Assembly: GCA_016765295.1 (NCBI GenBank)
Contig: JAESQF010000052.1
Coordinates: forward strand, 1-38,906
Length of the DNA stretch: 38,906 nt
Direction of reading: 5' to 3'
Source: Oleispira sp.
GTDB lineage: Bacteria > Pseudomonadota > Gammaproteobacteria > Pseudomonadales > Oceanobacteraceae
In this document: in pieces, positions 25,130 to 33,758 of the stretch
How the letters are laid out: each line of letters opens with the position of its first letter
Numbering within the stretch: position 1 is the first letter of the stretch
Position numbers and translations under genes: made by a program
Notes under the pieces: model-generated
What the model was told of the DNA's origin: nothing
Seen by the model: only the letters and a program-made list of their open reading frames with translations
Databases searched by the model: none

Positions 25130-25882
25130 CTATTTCTCTGCCTCTATTAGCTTTTTTACCCAGCTTTTTTTACGCTCATGCCACAATACTTCATTGCGAG
25201 TACGCATAAATATTAAGGTGGCGAATAATAAATAAAATCCGACAATCATAATCAGCAAAGGGATCAGCATTTCCATTGCCATGGTCGATTCTTCTGTCAG
25301 CTTTAATGTCGCTGGCTGATGCAGAGTATTCCACCATTCAACAGAATATTTAATAATAGGAATATTCACCAGACCCACTAAAGACAAGATAGCCCCTGCT
25401 TTGGCTGACGTATCATCAGTCTCCATCGCTTTTTGCAGCGCCATCACGCCGAAGTATAAAAACAATAACAACAACATAGAGGTTAAACGCGCATCCCATA
25501 CCCACCAGGTTCCCCACGTTGGTTTACCCCAGATCGCACCGGTTATTAGTGCTAGAAAACAAAAGCTCGCTCCGATAGGCGCAATAGCCGCCGCTACCCA
25601 AGCGGCCATCTTCATTCGCCAGATTAAAAAAATACCACCGGCAATCGCCATCATGGCATAAGCACCCTGAGCAAGAATGGCCGCTGGCACATGGATATAA
25701 ATGATGCGAAAGCTATTGCCTTGCTGATAGTCTGCTGGAGCAAACGCTAGACCCCAAACCGTACCCACTATCAGGCAGAGCGCTGCGGGTATAGCAAACC
25801 AAGGCAACCAACGAGCTGAAATTTCGTAAAACCATTTTGGCGACCCCATTCGGTGATACAGTCGCTTTAACGCTTCCCACAT
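25130..25882 (-). CDS. ccmC: Haem-handling inner-membrane protein CcmC
   Basis: 250 residues with six predicted membrane helices and the WWD motif WGTWWVWDARLTSMLLL (about 125-140), flanked by conserved histidines (YIHVPAA near residue 60 and TLHQPATLK near 185). CcmC presents haem to CcmE. Length and motif order match the family. Confidence 0.96.
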   Translation of the reverse strand: MWEALKRLYHRMGSPKWFYEISARWLPWFAIPAALCLIVGTVWGLAFAPADYQQGNSFRIIYIHVPAAILAQGAYAMMAIAGGIFLIWRMKMAAWVAAAIAPIGASFCFLALITGAIWGKPTWGTWWVWDARLTSMLLLLFLYFGVMALQKAMETDDTSAKAGAILSLVGLVNIPIIKYSVEWWNTLHQPATLKLTEESTMAMEMLIPLLIMIVGFYLLFATLIFMRTRNEVLWHERKKSWVKKLIEAEK

Positions 25883-25910
25883 AATCTACTATCCAAGTTC
25901 TATTTATATA

Positions 25911-26579
25911 TTAACGAGAAAGATTCAATTTTAACGCACCCGCCACTGCAAAAGGTGTCAGAGTCATCGATATACATAAAAACGAGGCTAAAAAGCCCAA
26001 TTGTCCCGCATATTCCATTCCAATGCCTGCATGATATACCGCGCTGGCGCCAAAGATGAGTATAGGAATGTAAAGAGGCAAAATTACTAAGCTTAATAGC
26101 AAACCACCGCTGCGTACTCCAGCGGTTAATGCCGCTCCAACCGCTCCTAACAAGCTCAAAATAGGCGTACCTAATAACAAGCTAAAAAATAATGCAGCAT
26201 AAGCATCATCAGGTAAATTCATCATCAGGGCGAGTAATGGTGCAACCAATGTCAGGGGTAGACCACTGATGCACCAGTGCACGAAGACCTTTCCTAATGC
26301 CATCGCGTATAGAGACTCTCCAGACGCTAACCACTGTTCTAATGTACCGTCTTCAACATCTGCTTTAAAAAGTGCATCAAGAGATAACAATGTTGCCAGT
26401 AAAGCGGCTACCCAAACGACCCCGGCCGCAATTTTAGATAAAAACTTAGGATCCGGATCGACAGCTAACGGAAATAAAGCGAGCACCATCAAAAAGAACA
26501 TTAATGGGTTCAGCCATTCCCCTGGATTGCGGGCGGCGATGATTAGGTCTCGTTTAATGGTGGCAGTAACTAGACTCAT
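25911..26579 (-). CDS. ccmB: Haem exporter permease CcmB
   Basis: 222 residues with six predicted membrane helices. The amphipathic start (IKRDLIIAARNPGEWLNPLMFF) is typical of CcmB. It forms with CcmA an ABC-type complex that uses ATP to release haem-loaded CcmE from CcmC. It overlaps ccmA by 4 bp (ATGA) and is followed by ccmC after 28 bp. Confidence 0.95.
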   Translation of the reverse strand: MSLVTATIKRDLIIAARNPGEWLNPLMFFLMVLALFPLAVDPDPKFLSKIAAGVVWVAALLATLLSLDALFKADVEDGTLEQWLASGESLYAMALGKVFVHWCISGLPLTLVAPLLALMMNLPDDAYAALFFSLLLGTPILSLLGAVGAALTAGVRSGGLLLSLVILPLYIPILIFGASAVYHAGIGMEYAGQLGFLASFLCISMTLTPFAVAGALKLNLSR

Positions 26580-27244
26580 TTCTGCACCCCAAGTTCAATT
26601 TGACGCAAAGCAGGAATATCACTCAAAGCATGGTGACTGGTGATCAAAACAGAACCGCCTCGATTTACGTGCAAGGCTAACAGGGCTTCCAGCCAAGCTA
26701 CACCGGCTTTATCAAGAGCAGTAAAGGGTTCATCGAGAATCCATAAAGGAGTTGGTGTCACTAATAAGCGGGCTAATGCTACTCGGCGCTGCTGCCCAGC
26801 AGATAATTGCTGGCAAGGTATATCTTCGTAGCCCGCGAGAGTAACTTCTTCTAGTGCCTGCCATAAAGCATCTTCTGATACTTCGGGCCAACTACTAACG
26901 AACCAACGAAGATTCTCTAACGGTGTAAGAACTTTTTTAATCGCGGAAAGGTGGCCGATGTATAAACGCTGGCGCGCGTAATCTTGAAAGCAGGATTGAA
27001 TATTCTCATCATACCAGCGCACTTCACCGTCAAAATCCTGATTGAGCCCTGCCATCAAGCGTAACAAGGTCGTTTTACCCGCCCCATTAGGCCCAGCCAA
27101 TTGAATAAGGTCGCCTTTTTTCACGGTGAAGCTTAGGTTTTCAAACAGAATACGGTCATCTCGCTCACAGCTCACATCGTGGGCAGATAGATCACAGTGG
27201 GTCGTAAACCATTTTGATTCATCGACGGGAGCTGAGCGGGTCAT
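26576..27244 (-). CDS. ccmA: Haem exporter ATPase CcmA
   Basis: A 222-residue ABC ATPase with Walker A GPNGAGKTT (51-59), signature LSAGQ (147-151), Walker B LWILDE (167-172) and switch histidine in VLITSHHAL. The small size and PCQQLSAGQQRRVALARLL match CcmA. It has a roughly 20-residue N-terminal extension relative to E. coli. It is the first gene of the nine-gene operon ccmABCDEFGHI; the promoter should lie in 27245-27481, but I cannot place it. Confidence 0.95.
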   Translation of the reverse strand: MTRSAPVDESKWFTTHCDLSAHDVSCERDDRILFENLSFTVKKGDLIQLAGPNGAGKTTLLRLMAGLNQDFDGEVRWYDENIQSCFQDYARQRLYIGHLSAIKKVLTPLENLRWFVSSWPEVSEDALWQALEEVTLAGYEDIPCQQLSAGQQRRVALARLLVTPTPLWILDEPFTALDKAGVAWLEALLALHVNRGGSVLITSHHALSDIPALRQIELGVQK

Positions 27245-27266
27245 ACAATTCCTAATTATTAGAACT

Positions 27267-27292
27267 AAATAGTAGAGCCAAATAGTAGAGCT
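27267..27292. repeat. Two 13-bp tandem copies before ccmA
   Basis: AAATAGTAGAGCC (27267-27279) is directly followed by AAATAGTAGAGCT (27280-27292), 12 of 13 identical. It lies 23 bp upstream of ccmA in the divergent ccmA/fliK gap. A replication-slippage origin is likely; it would form part of the ccm leader. Confidence 0.65.
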
Positions 27293-27411
27293 AAGTAACG
27301 GGCTGGTTTATGCTGCATTATAAACAGATTAAAGGCCCGCAGGTACTAAATGTAAGCCTCAAGATTGATCTAGGTCGGTCGATAGTATGAAATAGTGATC
27401 ATTTAACCGAA

Positions 27412-27448
27412 TTATTACCCCTTATGGGAGTAATTTACCCTCTATAAT
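27412..27448 (+). promoter_or_regulatory. Possible promoter of the fliK-like gene
   Basis: A perfect -10 hexamer TATAAT at 27443-27448 lies 33 bp before the fliK-like ATG, but no good -35 is present. Where it should be sits an imperfect inverted repeat, ATTACCCC-TTAT-GGGAGTAAT (27412-27433), so activation or repression through a bound protein is possible. I found no sigma28 or sigma54 consensus. Confidence 0.4.
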
Positions 27449-27481
27449 CAATATGTTACTAACAAATGAAGCCCTATAACG

Positions 27482-29308
27482 ATGGATAGAATCCCCCTCA
27501 TTAATCCTAAATTGATCAAGGTCTCTGCCACGACAGAAAGAGCCCCTACATCTGTATTGCGAGCTGAGGTTATTTCTTCCACACCGATTAAGGAAACGGC
27601 GCCTTCCCAAGGGCAAGAGACAAGACAGCAAGAATATAAGGTGGTATTAAAAATTGGTCAGCAGCAACTCGAAACGATCAGCAATAATGATCTGAAAAAA
27701 GGCAGCTTGTTGGAGGTAAAGGTTTTACCTGGGCCTAAGTTAAAAATAATCAATAGCGAACCCAAGCTTCCCCTAGCGGCATTACCAACATCACCAACAG
27801 CAACCCCGCAAGCCAAGGCATTGGTGCAGCAATTACTCGCTGATCGTATTCCTCAAATCCAGCAACAGGATTTACCCAATTTGATTAAGCAACTTAGTCA
27901 AATAATCAATTTCCCGGTAAAAGGATCTTCACCAGCGCCGGTTCCAGCTTCTCCTTTACCGACCGCCACTGCTGAAAGTACGCTGCAAATAGCGGCCAGT
28001 GAAAATACTTATAGCAAGACCGGAGCAAAGCTTACTAACCCGCAAACCTTGGCCAATCAGCTTTATTTACCCCAAGACAAGTCGACTACTGCTGAAACAG
28101 AAGTGACCAGTACCAAAAATTCAACAGCCAATACTGCAGTACAACAAGTTAAAGCTTGGTTGCAGCAACTGCCAAAAGAGCAAGATATTAGTAATAGCAC
28201 TGGGTTACGTAACGCTCTAAACGGCGCAGGGATGCAAGCGGAAAAGCAACTAAGCAACCTAGCTCAGCAATCACTCAATTTAGTCGATAAAAAAAGTGCT
28301 AATAATATTTTTCAGCAATTACAGTCGCTGCATAAAGTATTAGTAAAAGAACTTACGACGAAAACAGATACTGTCTTGGAACCCAAAAAAGACTTAACCA
28401 GCGATAAAGCCGAGCCAAATACAGGGCTCAAAACGAATCTTGCAAGTATCGTTAAAAGAACCGCTAAGGCACTGTCAGATAATAGCCAAGCCGTACTCTC
28501 GAACTTAGTAAGAACAAGAACCCCATCGACGGCGATAACTAAAACAAGGATTGCTGATAGCCCGCTAACGACGAGTACACTAACAACCACTAATACATCC
28601 GCTAATCTGCCAAGTTCAACCACAACGCAATGGCAGAACCCCCTACTCAATAATTCTTTAATGAGCTTGGATGACTTATTACAATCGCCATTATTACAGA
28701 ACCCAAGCTCTAATAATAAATTTGCCCTAAGCCAAATATTATCGGGACATTCCGTATCTGGCCAAGGAGATCAACTCGAGGGGCTACGCATTCCCCTTAA
28801 TTGGCCGGAGCGCTCTGGCAATGACGCCGTATTAATAAGAAACCTACAAAATTTATTGGGCCACATTGAGCGTGAACAAATCCAGCAGATGCAATCTACC
28901 GAAGCGAATCAAAGCAACAACCCAAATCAACTACAACAAAATCAACAGTGGGTGCCATTATTAATTAATTATCAACAGCAGCTCCAGCTGATTGAATTTT
29001 ATATGGATAAAGAAGAAAGACTGAATCAGGCAGGAGAAAAAAAACAGCATTGGTTTATCAATTTACATTTTGACTTACCCCGACTGGGCAAATTAGGCAT
29101 TGAAATATCCATGCTCGATAATGAATGTAATACCACCTTTTGGTCTGAATCACCCTCTTCGTTAAGTCAGTTATCTCAACACATTAAACCTCTGCGACAA
29201 CGACTAACAGAGCAAGGTATTGTCGTCACTGATATTCAATCTCGACATGGCACCCTAGAAAAACGCAAACACAATATTCAACAACGTTTGGTCGATATTA
29301 AAACCTAG
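27482..29308 (+). CDS. FliK-like flagellar hook-length control protein
   Basis: 608 residues. About 1-480 is low-complexity and extended, rich in Gln, Ser, Thr, Asn and Pro, as in FliK rulers. About 490-600 resembles the Flg_hook C-terminal domain: WFINLHFDLPRLGKLGIEI, FWSESPSSLSQL, LRQRLTEQGIVVTDIQSRHG. FliK measures hook length and switches export specificity by acting on FlhB. It pairs with an FlhB C-domain homologue 40 bp downstream, with no other flagellar gene nearby, so this is the second, unlinked FliK-type protein known next to ccm in related bacteria. Its exact role is not settled. Confidence 0.82.
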   Translation: MDRIPLINPKLIKVSATTERAPTSVLRAEVISSTPIKETAPSQGQETRQQEYKVVLKIGQQQLETISNNDLKKGSLLEVKVLPGPKLKIINSEPKLPLAALPTSPTATPQAKALVQQLLADRIPQIQQQDLPNLIKQLSQIINFPVKGSSPAPVPASPLPTATAESTLQIAASENTYSKTGAKLTNPQTLANQLYLPQDKSTTAETEVTSTKNSTANTAVQQVKAWLQQLPKEQDISNSTGLRNALNGAGMQAEKQLSNLAQQSLNLVDKKSANNIFQQLQSLHKVLVKELTTKTDTVLEPKKDLTSDKAEPNTGLKTNLASIVKRTAKALSDNSQAVLSNLVRTRTPSTAITKTRIADSPLTTSTLTTTNTSANLPSSTTTQWQNPLLNNSLMSLDDLLQSPLLQNPSSNNKFALSQILSGHSVSGQGDQLEGLRIPLNWPERSGNDAVLIRNLQNLLGHIEREQIQQMQSTEANQSNNPNQLQQNQQWVPLLINYQQQLQLIEFYMDKEERLNQAGEKKQHWFINLHFDLPRLGKLGIEISMLDNECNTTFWSESPSSLSQLSQHIKPLRQRLTEQGIVVTDIQSRHGTLEKRKHNIQQRLVDIKT

Positions 29309-29348
29309 ACTGCAATTACGTAGATAATTAAAGTAGGAGAATGAAAGT

Positions 29349-29645
29349 ATGGATAAACAATATTCGGAAGAGATACCAGAAAGTTTACTCAACGCAAGCC
29401 AAGCCATTGCTCTGAGTTACGATGGAGAAAAAGCGCCGATACTTGCGGCAAAAGGAAATGACGAACTAGCCCAAGCAATTATTCAATTAGCACTGCAGGC
29501 ACAAGTGCCTATTTATGAAAATGCAGAGCTAAGCCAATGGTTAAGCAAACTTGAACTGGGCGATGAAATACCTCAAGCACTTTACCTGACCATTGCTGAG
29601 ATTCTCGCCTTCGTCTATAAGCTTGAAGACAAAGAACCTCAGTAG
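29349..29645 (+). CDS. FlhB C-terminal domain-like (FhlB) protein
   Basis: 98 residues corresponding only to the cytoplasmic C-terminal part of the type III export switch protein FlhB: ALSYDGEKAPILAAKGNDEL, VPIYENAELSQWL and IPQALYLTIAEILAFVYKL. It lacks the membrane domain and the NPTH self-cleavage site, as in FhlB/YlqH-type stand-alone proteins that can replace the cleaved FlhB fragment in other species. AGGAG at 29335-29339 supports the start. It is encoded directly behind the fliK-like gene, so the two probably interact. Confidence 0.88.
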   Translation: MDKQYSEEIPESLLNASQAIALSYDGEKAPILAAKGNDELAQAIIQLALQAQVPIYENAELSQWLSKLELGDEIPQALYLTIAEILAFVYKLEDKEPQ

Positions 29646-29652
29646 CAGCTGC

Positions 29653-30315
29653 TTATACGACCTGCTCAGCCTGCTGAGTAACCGCAGTCAATAACCATTG
29701 AATATGGCACTCAACTATTTCTTCAGGGATCAAGTCGACAGAATCCATTAACATCGATAAAGCACGATAATGATAAACATCGACTAAGCCATGAATTGAA
29801 GCGGTAAAAAATAACGCTATTTGCTTTTGACGGCTTTCGGATTGATCTGCCATCGATGGAATAGCATCCACAATTAAGGTCATCAAGTGGCGCTGCCACT
29901 CTTCTACCAAGCGCGCCAATTGCATTTCTAACTCTTGATCCAGCTGCTGAGAATCTTTTAGATTCAACCGTGGTGGCTGAAACATTAATTGGTAATAACC
30001 AGGATCTTGCTGAGCAAAACTAATTAATAAACGGGCAAATTGTTGCAATGCTTGTTCCGCATTAATCGCCTCTCCCATTTGCTCATTCATTTGAGCGAAG
30101 AACATATCAAAACCGCGTAATCGCGTTTGAATAAAAAGCACTTCTTTATTGGGAAAATAATTATAAATATTACTAGCAGTCATCCCTAACTGTCCGGCCA
30201 ACTTTCGCATAGACAAATGATGAAAACCGACATCGGCCATCACTTGTGATGCACTGTCCATAATTCGCTGGCACTGAGCGGCGACTTCCTCGGGGGTAAA
30301 TGGCTTCTTCGGCAT
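29653..30315 (-). CDS. TetR-family transcriptional regulator
   Basis: 220 residues: N-terminal TetR helix-turn-helix (about 12-60; FHHLSMRKLAGQLGMTASN, IYNYFPNKEVLF) and an all-helical ligand-binding domain with the TetR_C-type segment DPGYYQLMFQPPRL. The ligand is unknown. GGGA five bases before the ATG supports the start. It converges with the FhlB gene (7 bp apart) and is divergent from hemN across a 407-bp gap, so it may control itself or neighbours; no operator was recognised. Confidence 0.9.
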   Translation of the reverse strand: MPKKPFTPEEVAAQCQRIMDSASQVMADVGFHHLSMRKLAGQLGMTASNIYNYFPNKEVLFIQTRLRGFDMFFAQMNEQMGEAINAEQALQQFARLLISFAQQDPGYYQLMFQPPRLNLKDSQQLDQELEMQLARLVEEWQRHLMTLIVDAIPSMADQSESRQKQIALFFTASIHGLVDVYHYRALSMLMDSVDLIPEEIVECHIQWLLTAVTQQAEQVV

Positions 30316-30587
30316 GGCAATCCCTTGAGATCATTGTTTTTTTTGTTTTAGTCGATAAGCGTTCACTATAAAACGACCCTACCTGCACAAAAGCAAGACC
30401 CTTTTGAGTCTTTCTTTAAAAAAATGCATATTTATTCAATATTTACATTCATATAGGTCCTTTTCGGCCGCAAATCCGAAATCATTAGTACTTTTTTCTA
30501 ATCCAAGTCTTACTTTTATTGGTGACACAAAAGTCAACTACCCTACCGCCTTTCTAACCGTGTTTTATTAGCCCAACCACAAAAAAA

Positions 30588-30628
30588 TTGATTCAGGACA
30601 AGAGAAAAAATAGCACCCTCTTTAAAAT
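30588..30628 (+). promoter_or_regulatory. FNR/Anr-type site and -10 of hemN
   Basis: TTGAT-TCAG-GACAA (30588-30601) is one base from the Anr form TTGAT-N4-GTCAA. A -10 hexamer TAAAAT follows at 30623-30628, placing the site centre near -41 from a start expected at about 30635. This is the class II position used by FNR/Anr. hemN is a classic target of these oxygen sensors. The rest of the 407-bp gap (30316-30722) holds A/T-rich DNA and a tandem repeat at 30657-30701. Confidence 0.6.
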
Positions 30629-30656
30629 ACAGACTATCCACATAGATATGTTCGAC

Positions 30657-30701
30657 TTAATGACTGCTCAGCTAATGACTATTCAGTTAATGATCACGAT
30701 T
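30657..30701 (+). repeat. Three 15-bp tandem units in hemN leader
   Basis: TTAATGACTGCTCAG, CTAATGACTATTCAG and the degenerate TTAATGATCACGATT follow one another (30657-30701) in the presumed hemN 5' UTR. Each contains (T/C)TAATGA. The AATGA boxes hold ATG triplets closely followed by stop codons, so they are unlikely to be starts. They resemble the short tandem arrays elsewhere in the window. Confidence 0.6.
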
Positions 30702-30722
30702 TAATTACTAAGAAGTACTCTC

Positions 30723-32147
30723 ATGACAGAAAAATTGCACTGGGATCCGGAACTGATCCAACGATACAACCGATCTGGCCCTCGCTATACTTCCTACCCA
30801 ACAGCGGTGGAATTTAAAGTAGTGGAGAATGATCAGGCAGAGAAAGACCTGCTCAGTCAACGCGACCCGATGGTGCCACTATCTCTCTACCTACACATCC
30901 CCTTTTGCGCACACGTTTGCTACTACTGCGGCTGCAATAAGATAGTGACTAAAGACAGGTCAAAATCTGAGCCTTATCTAAAGTTATTAAAAGCAGAAAT
31001 TGATCGTAAAGCCGAGTTATTACAGGGCCATCCAATCGTCGAGCAGATGCATTGGGGCGGTGGTACTCCGACTTTCCTATCCGATGAGCAGATGGTCGGA
31101 TTAATGGACCACTTACGTAAGCGCTTTACCTTTAGTACAGCCGATAGCGCGGATTATTCTATTGAGATTGACCCGCGCGAGTTGCGCCCCTATACCCTCA
31201 AGTTATTGCGTGAACTGGGTTTCAATCGCACCAGCTTTGGCGTGCAAGATTTAAATGAAAAAGTTCAGATCGCGGTTAATCGTATTCAACCTGAAAGCAT
31301 GATTCGTCAGGTGATGATTGAAGCTCGCGAACTCGGCTTTCGCTCGATCAATATTGACTTAATTTATGGCTTACCTCACCAAAATCAGCAAACATTTGCT
31401 GAGACTCTCGATGTCATCATTGATATGTCACCCGATAGGCTTTCTATCTTCAACTATGCTCACTTGCCTGAACGTTTTAAGCCACAGCGTCGCATTAAAG
31501 AAGAAGATTTACCAAGCCCTGAAGAGAAGCTAGCGATTTCAGGTAATTGTATTACCAAGCTAACTGATATCGGCTATCACTACGTGGGGATGGATCATTT
31601 CGCTAAAGCGGATGACGAATTATCCAGAGCCCAAGGTAATAAAGAACTGCATAGAAATTTCCAGGGTTATACCACTCATGGTGACTGTGATTTGATTGGT
31701 TTTGGGGTATCGTCTATCAGCCAAATCAGCGACTGCTATTTACAAAACAGCCCTGATATTAAGGTCTACGAAGACGCCATTGAAAACAATCAATTTCCCG
31801 TGGTGAAATTGATCGAAACGAATAAGGATGATCTCATTCGTCGCCAAGTCATTATGGAATTACTCTGTCATGACCAAATGATCTTTGCTGAACTCGATCA
31901 AGCCTTTGCCGTGGATAGCCGAGAGTATTTTTCTGAGGAGTTAACTAAGTTAGAGCCGATGGTTGAAGATAAGCTGTTGGAGATTAGCCCTGAAGGTATT
32001 CATATCACCGAGAAAGGACGATTATTAGTGCGTAATGCCTGCATGGTATTTGATACCTATTTGAATGCAAACATCATTCAAACCTATTCGGCCAGTGCTG
32101 ATGCCAGCACTCCCGTCAACCGACCTCGCTTCTCCAAAGCAATTTAA
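30723..32147 (+). CDS. hemN: Oxygen-independent coproporphyrinogen III oxidase
   Basis: A radical SAM enzyme converting coproporphyrinogen III to protoporphyrinogen IX without oxygen, supplying haem at low oxygen. 474 residues, close to the E. coli enzyme. The iron-sulfur motif is C62AHVCYYCGC71 (CX3CX2CXC), the form specific to true HemN, followed by HWGGGTPTFL and the C-terminal HemN domain (about 370-450). The N-terminal RYNRSGPRYTSYPTA is also typical. Control by FNR/Anr is likely from the upstream site. Stand-alone gene. Confidence 0.97.
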   Translation: MTEKLHWDPELIQRYNRSGPRYTSYPTAVEFKVVENDQAEKDLLSQRDPMVPLSLYLHIPFCAHVCYYCGCNKIVTKDRSKSEPYLKLLKAEIDRKAELLQGHPIVEQMHWGGGTPTFLSDEQMVGLMDHLRKRFTFSTADSADYSIEIDPRELRPYTLKLLRELGFNRTSFGVQDLNEKVQIAVNRIQPESMIRQVMIEARELGFRSINIDLIYGLPHQNQQTFAETLDVIIDMSPDRLSIFNYAHLPERFKPQRRIKEEDLPSPEEKLAISGNCITKLTDIGYHYVGMDHFAKADDELSRAQGNKELHRNFQGYTTHGDCDLIGFGVSSISQISDCYLQNSPDIKVYEDAIENNQFPVVKLIETNKDDLIRRQVIMELLCHDQMIFAELDQAFAVDSREYFSEELTKLEPMVEDKLLEISPEGIHITEKGRLLVRNACMVFDTYLNANIIQTYSASADASTPVNRPRFSKAI

Positions 32148-32171
32148 TACTAACGAAGTAATTATTGGGGG

Positions 32172-32777
32172 CTATAAGCCCCCTGGCTTACCTCGCCAAA
32201 ACCCCCACTGATTACCATCGTATTGCAGATATACCCGTTTCTCGAACGGTTTCTGCTTAGATTCTAGGCTTCGCCTTAAGGTGCGGGCTTTATCAAATGC
32301 TGGAGCATCAACCCACTCTTGAATATCGGTGACATACCACTGCACATAAGCTTCGGCGTAATAAGAATCTCCTAACAAATAAGGCTTCGATAGCTGCAAT
32401 ATCTTTTTCAATCGCCCATAGCCGTAATAAAATCCTCCCTGGAACGCTATATATTCACTGGCTTGTTGATCGATAAAATCATAACGGTAGTTTAACGAAA
32501 TACGTTTGCGCTTACTGCCTTCAACTTTCACTACTTGGGTTTCTTTATGGCGAGTCAACTTTTTATGATTAAACAAAACCTCTAGCATGGCCGCATCTTT
32601 ATGCTTACTGGAACGCTCTATACTATAAGGAATAGCAAACCCCTGCCAAAACAAAGGCTGCTGTTTCAATGCAGAATCAACAATGCGAATTGCTTGATTC
32701 TCGGTTAATACCGGCTGCGCTGATACGACCGGTAGCATAATAAGAGCAACAAAGAATGTGCTGAAATATTTAATCAT
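32172..32777 (-). CDS. Secreted protein of unknown function
   Basis: 201 residues with a clear signal peptide (MIKYFSTFFVALIMLPVVSA, cleavage before QPV). The mature part is basic and aromatic-rich (SLNYRYDFIDQQ, GGFYYGYGRLKKILQ, YYAEAYVQWYVTD, GNQWGFWRG), probably a small beta-rich periplasmic protein. I recognise no family. It converges on hemN; a GC hairpin (32167-32183) without T-run overlaps its stop. No good ribosome site is visible. Confidence 0.7.
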   Translation of the reverse strand: MIKYFSTFFVALIMLPVVSAQPVLTENQAIRIVDSALKQQPLFWQGFAIPYSIERSSKHKDAAMLEVLFNHKKLTRHKETQVVKVEGSKRKRISLNYRYDFIDQQASEYIAFQGGFYYGYGRLKKILQLSKPYLLGDSYYAEAYVQWYVTDIQEWVDAPAFDKARTLRRSLESKQKPFEKRVYLQYDGNQWGFWRGKPGGL

Positions 32778-32942
32778 AATTGTGTTTAATGTGGCTATTC
32801 TTCAACCAAGCATAGACCTCGAATTTGAGCCTTGCCTCGCCAATATGGAATATAAGTTTTTATTGTTAACGCCTTATTGTCATAACCCTGTCATCTAGTA
32901 ATTTTACAGTAACTCATCTTCAGCAACGACAGAGATGAGATA

Positions 32943-33707
32943 ATGACAATGCAAAACCTTTCTCAACCACAGACTCGTCCAGTATCAATGCAAGTGATTG
33001 AGTCACTCACCAAGCCGTTAGAATCTAAGCTCATCGCCTGCTTTAGCCAAGACGCTAGTGAAATTCGTCGCGCTCAGCTATTGCGCGCAAGGGTATTCAA
33101 CATCACTAATACTCGTCTAGATAAAGACCCGTTCGATGATATTTGCTTGCACTTATTGGTGAAAGATAACTTATCGAATAACATTGTTGGCTACAGCCGA
33201 ATTCTAACCAGCGATCTAATTTCTACAGCCGCTGAATTTTATAGCGCCAGTGAATTTCATATTGATTCTATTATTCAAGAAAATCAGCGTTATATGGAAA
33301 TTGGCCGTACCTGTGTTGATCCAAATTATCGCAGTGGTGCTGTCATTGGACTGCTTTGGTCAAAAATAGGCCAATATATGAATGAACACAAAATTGATTA
33401 CCTGATGGGCTGCGCCAGCATATCCATGCTCGATGGCGGGGTCAAAGCGATCTCTGTGCTCAACTATTTACGCCAACATCACTTCACTTCCAATGAACTG
33501 CGTGTTTTTCCTAAAATACCACTGCCACAATTTGAAATTGATATTGATGGTAAACAATATATTCCAGCGCTATTAAAAACCTACCTGCGCATGGGGGCAA
33601 AAGTCTGTGGCGAAGCCTTTTTAGACAGAGATTTTAATGTTGCGGATGTTGTTATTTTATTGGCTAAAAAAGATATAAAAGCCCGTTATTTACGCCATTT
33701 TTGTTAA
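32943..33707 (+). CDS. olsB: L-ornithine N-acyltransferase OlsB-like
   Basis: 254 residues of the GNAT-fold family that transfers a 3-hydroxyacyl group from acyl carrier protein to ornithine, the first step of ornithine-lipid synthesis. Visible: RRAQLLRARVF at the start of the domain, then GYSRILTSD and YMEIGRTCVDPNYRSGAVI (about 117-135), which characterise the 'hemolysin-like' GNAT group containing OlsB. The next gene is an OlsA-type acyltransferase, which strengthens the call. Met3 (32949) is an alternative start with similar ribosome-site spacing. Related autoinducer or N-acyl amino acid synthases cannot be fully excluded. Confidence 0.78.
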   Translation: MTMQNLSQPQTRPVSMQVIESLTKPLESKLIACFSQDASEIRRAQLLRARVFNITNTRLDKDPFDDICLHLLVKDNLSNNIVGYSRILTSDLISTAAEFYSASEFHIDSIIQENQRYMEIGRTCVDPNYRSGAVIGLLWSKIGQYMNEHKIDYLMGCASISMLDGGVKAISVLNYLRQHHFTSNELRVFPKIPLPQFEIDIDGKQYIPALLKTYLRMGAKVCGEAFLDRDFNVADVVILLAKKDIKARYLRHFC

Positions 33708-33758
33708 CTGCTGCTCTCTAACATTTTTAACCACTGGAATCACCACGGGAGCTAGTCA

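Noticed and set aside
28312-28650. 112-codon minus-strand frame rich in Val and Leu
   Set aside because: It is antisense to the low-complexity Thr/Asn/Gln-rich part of the fliK-like gene; its hydrophobic composition is a by-product of that.
32167-32183. GGGGGCT-ATA-AGCCCCC hairpin as a terminator of hemN
   Set aside because: Strong stem, but a three-base loop and no T-run on either strand; mentioned only in the neighbouring entry.
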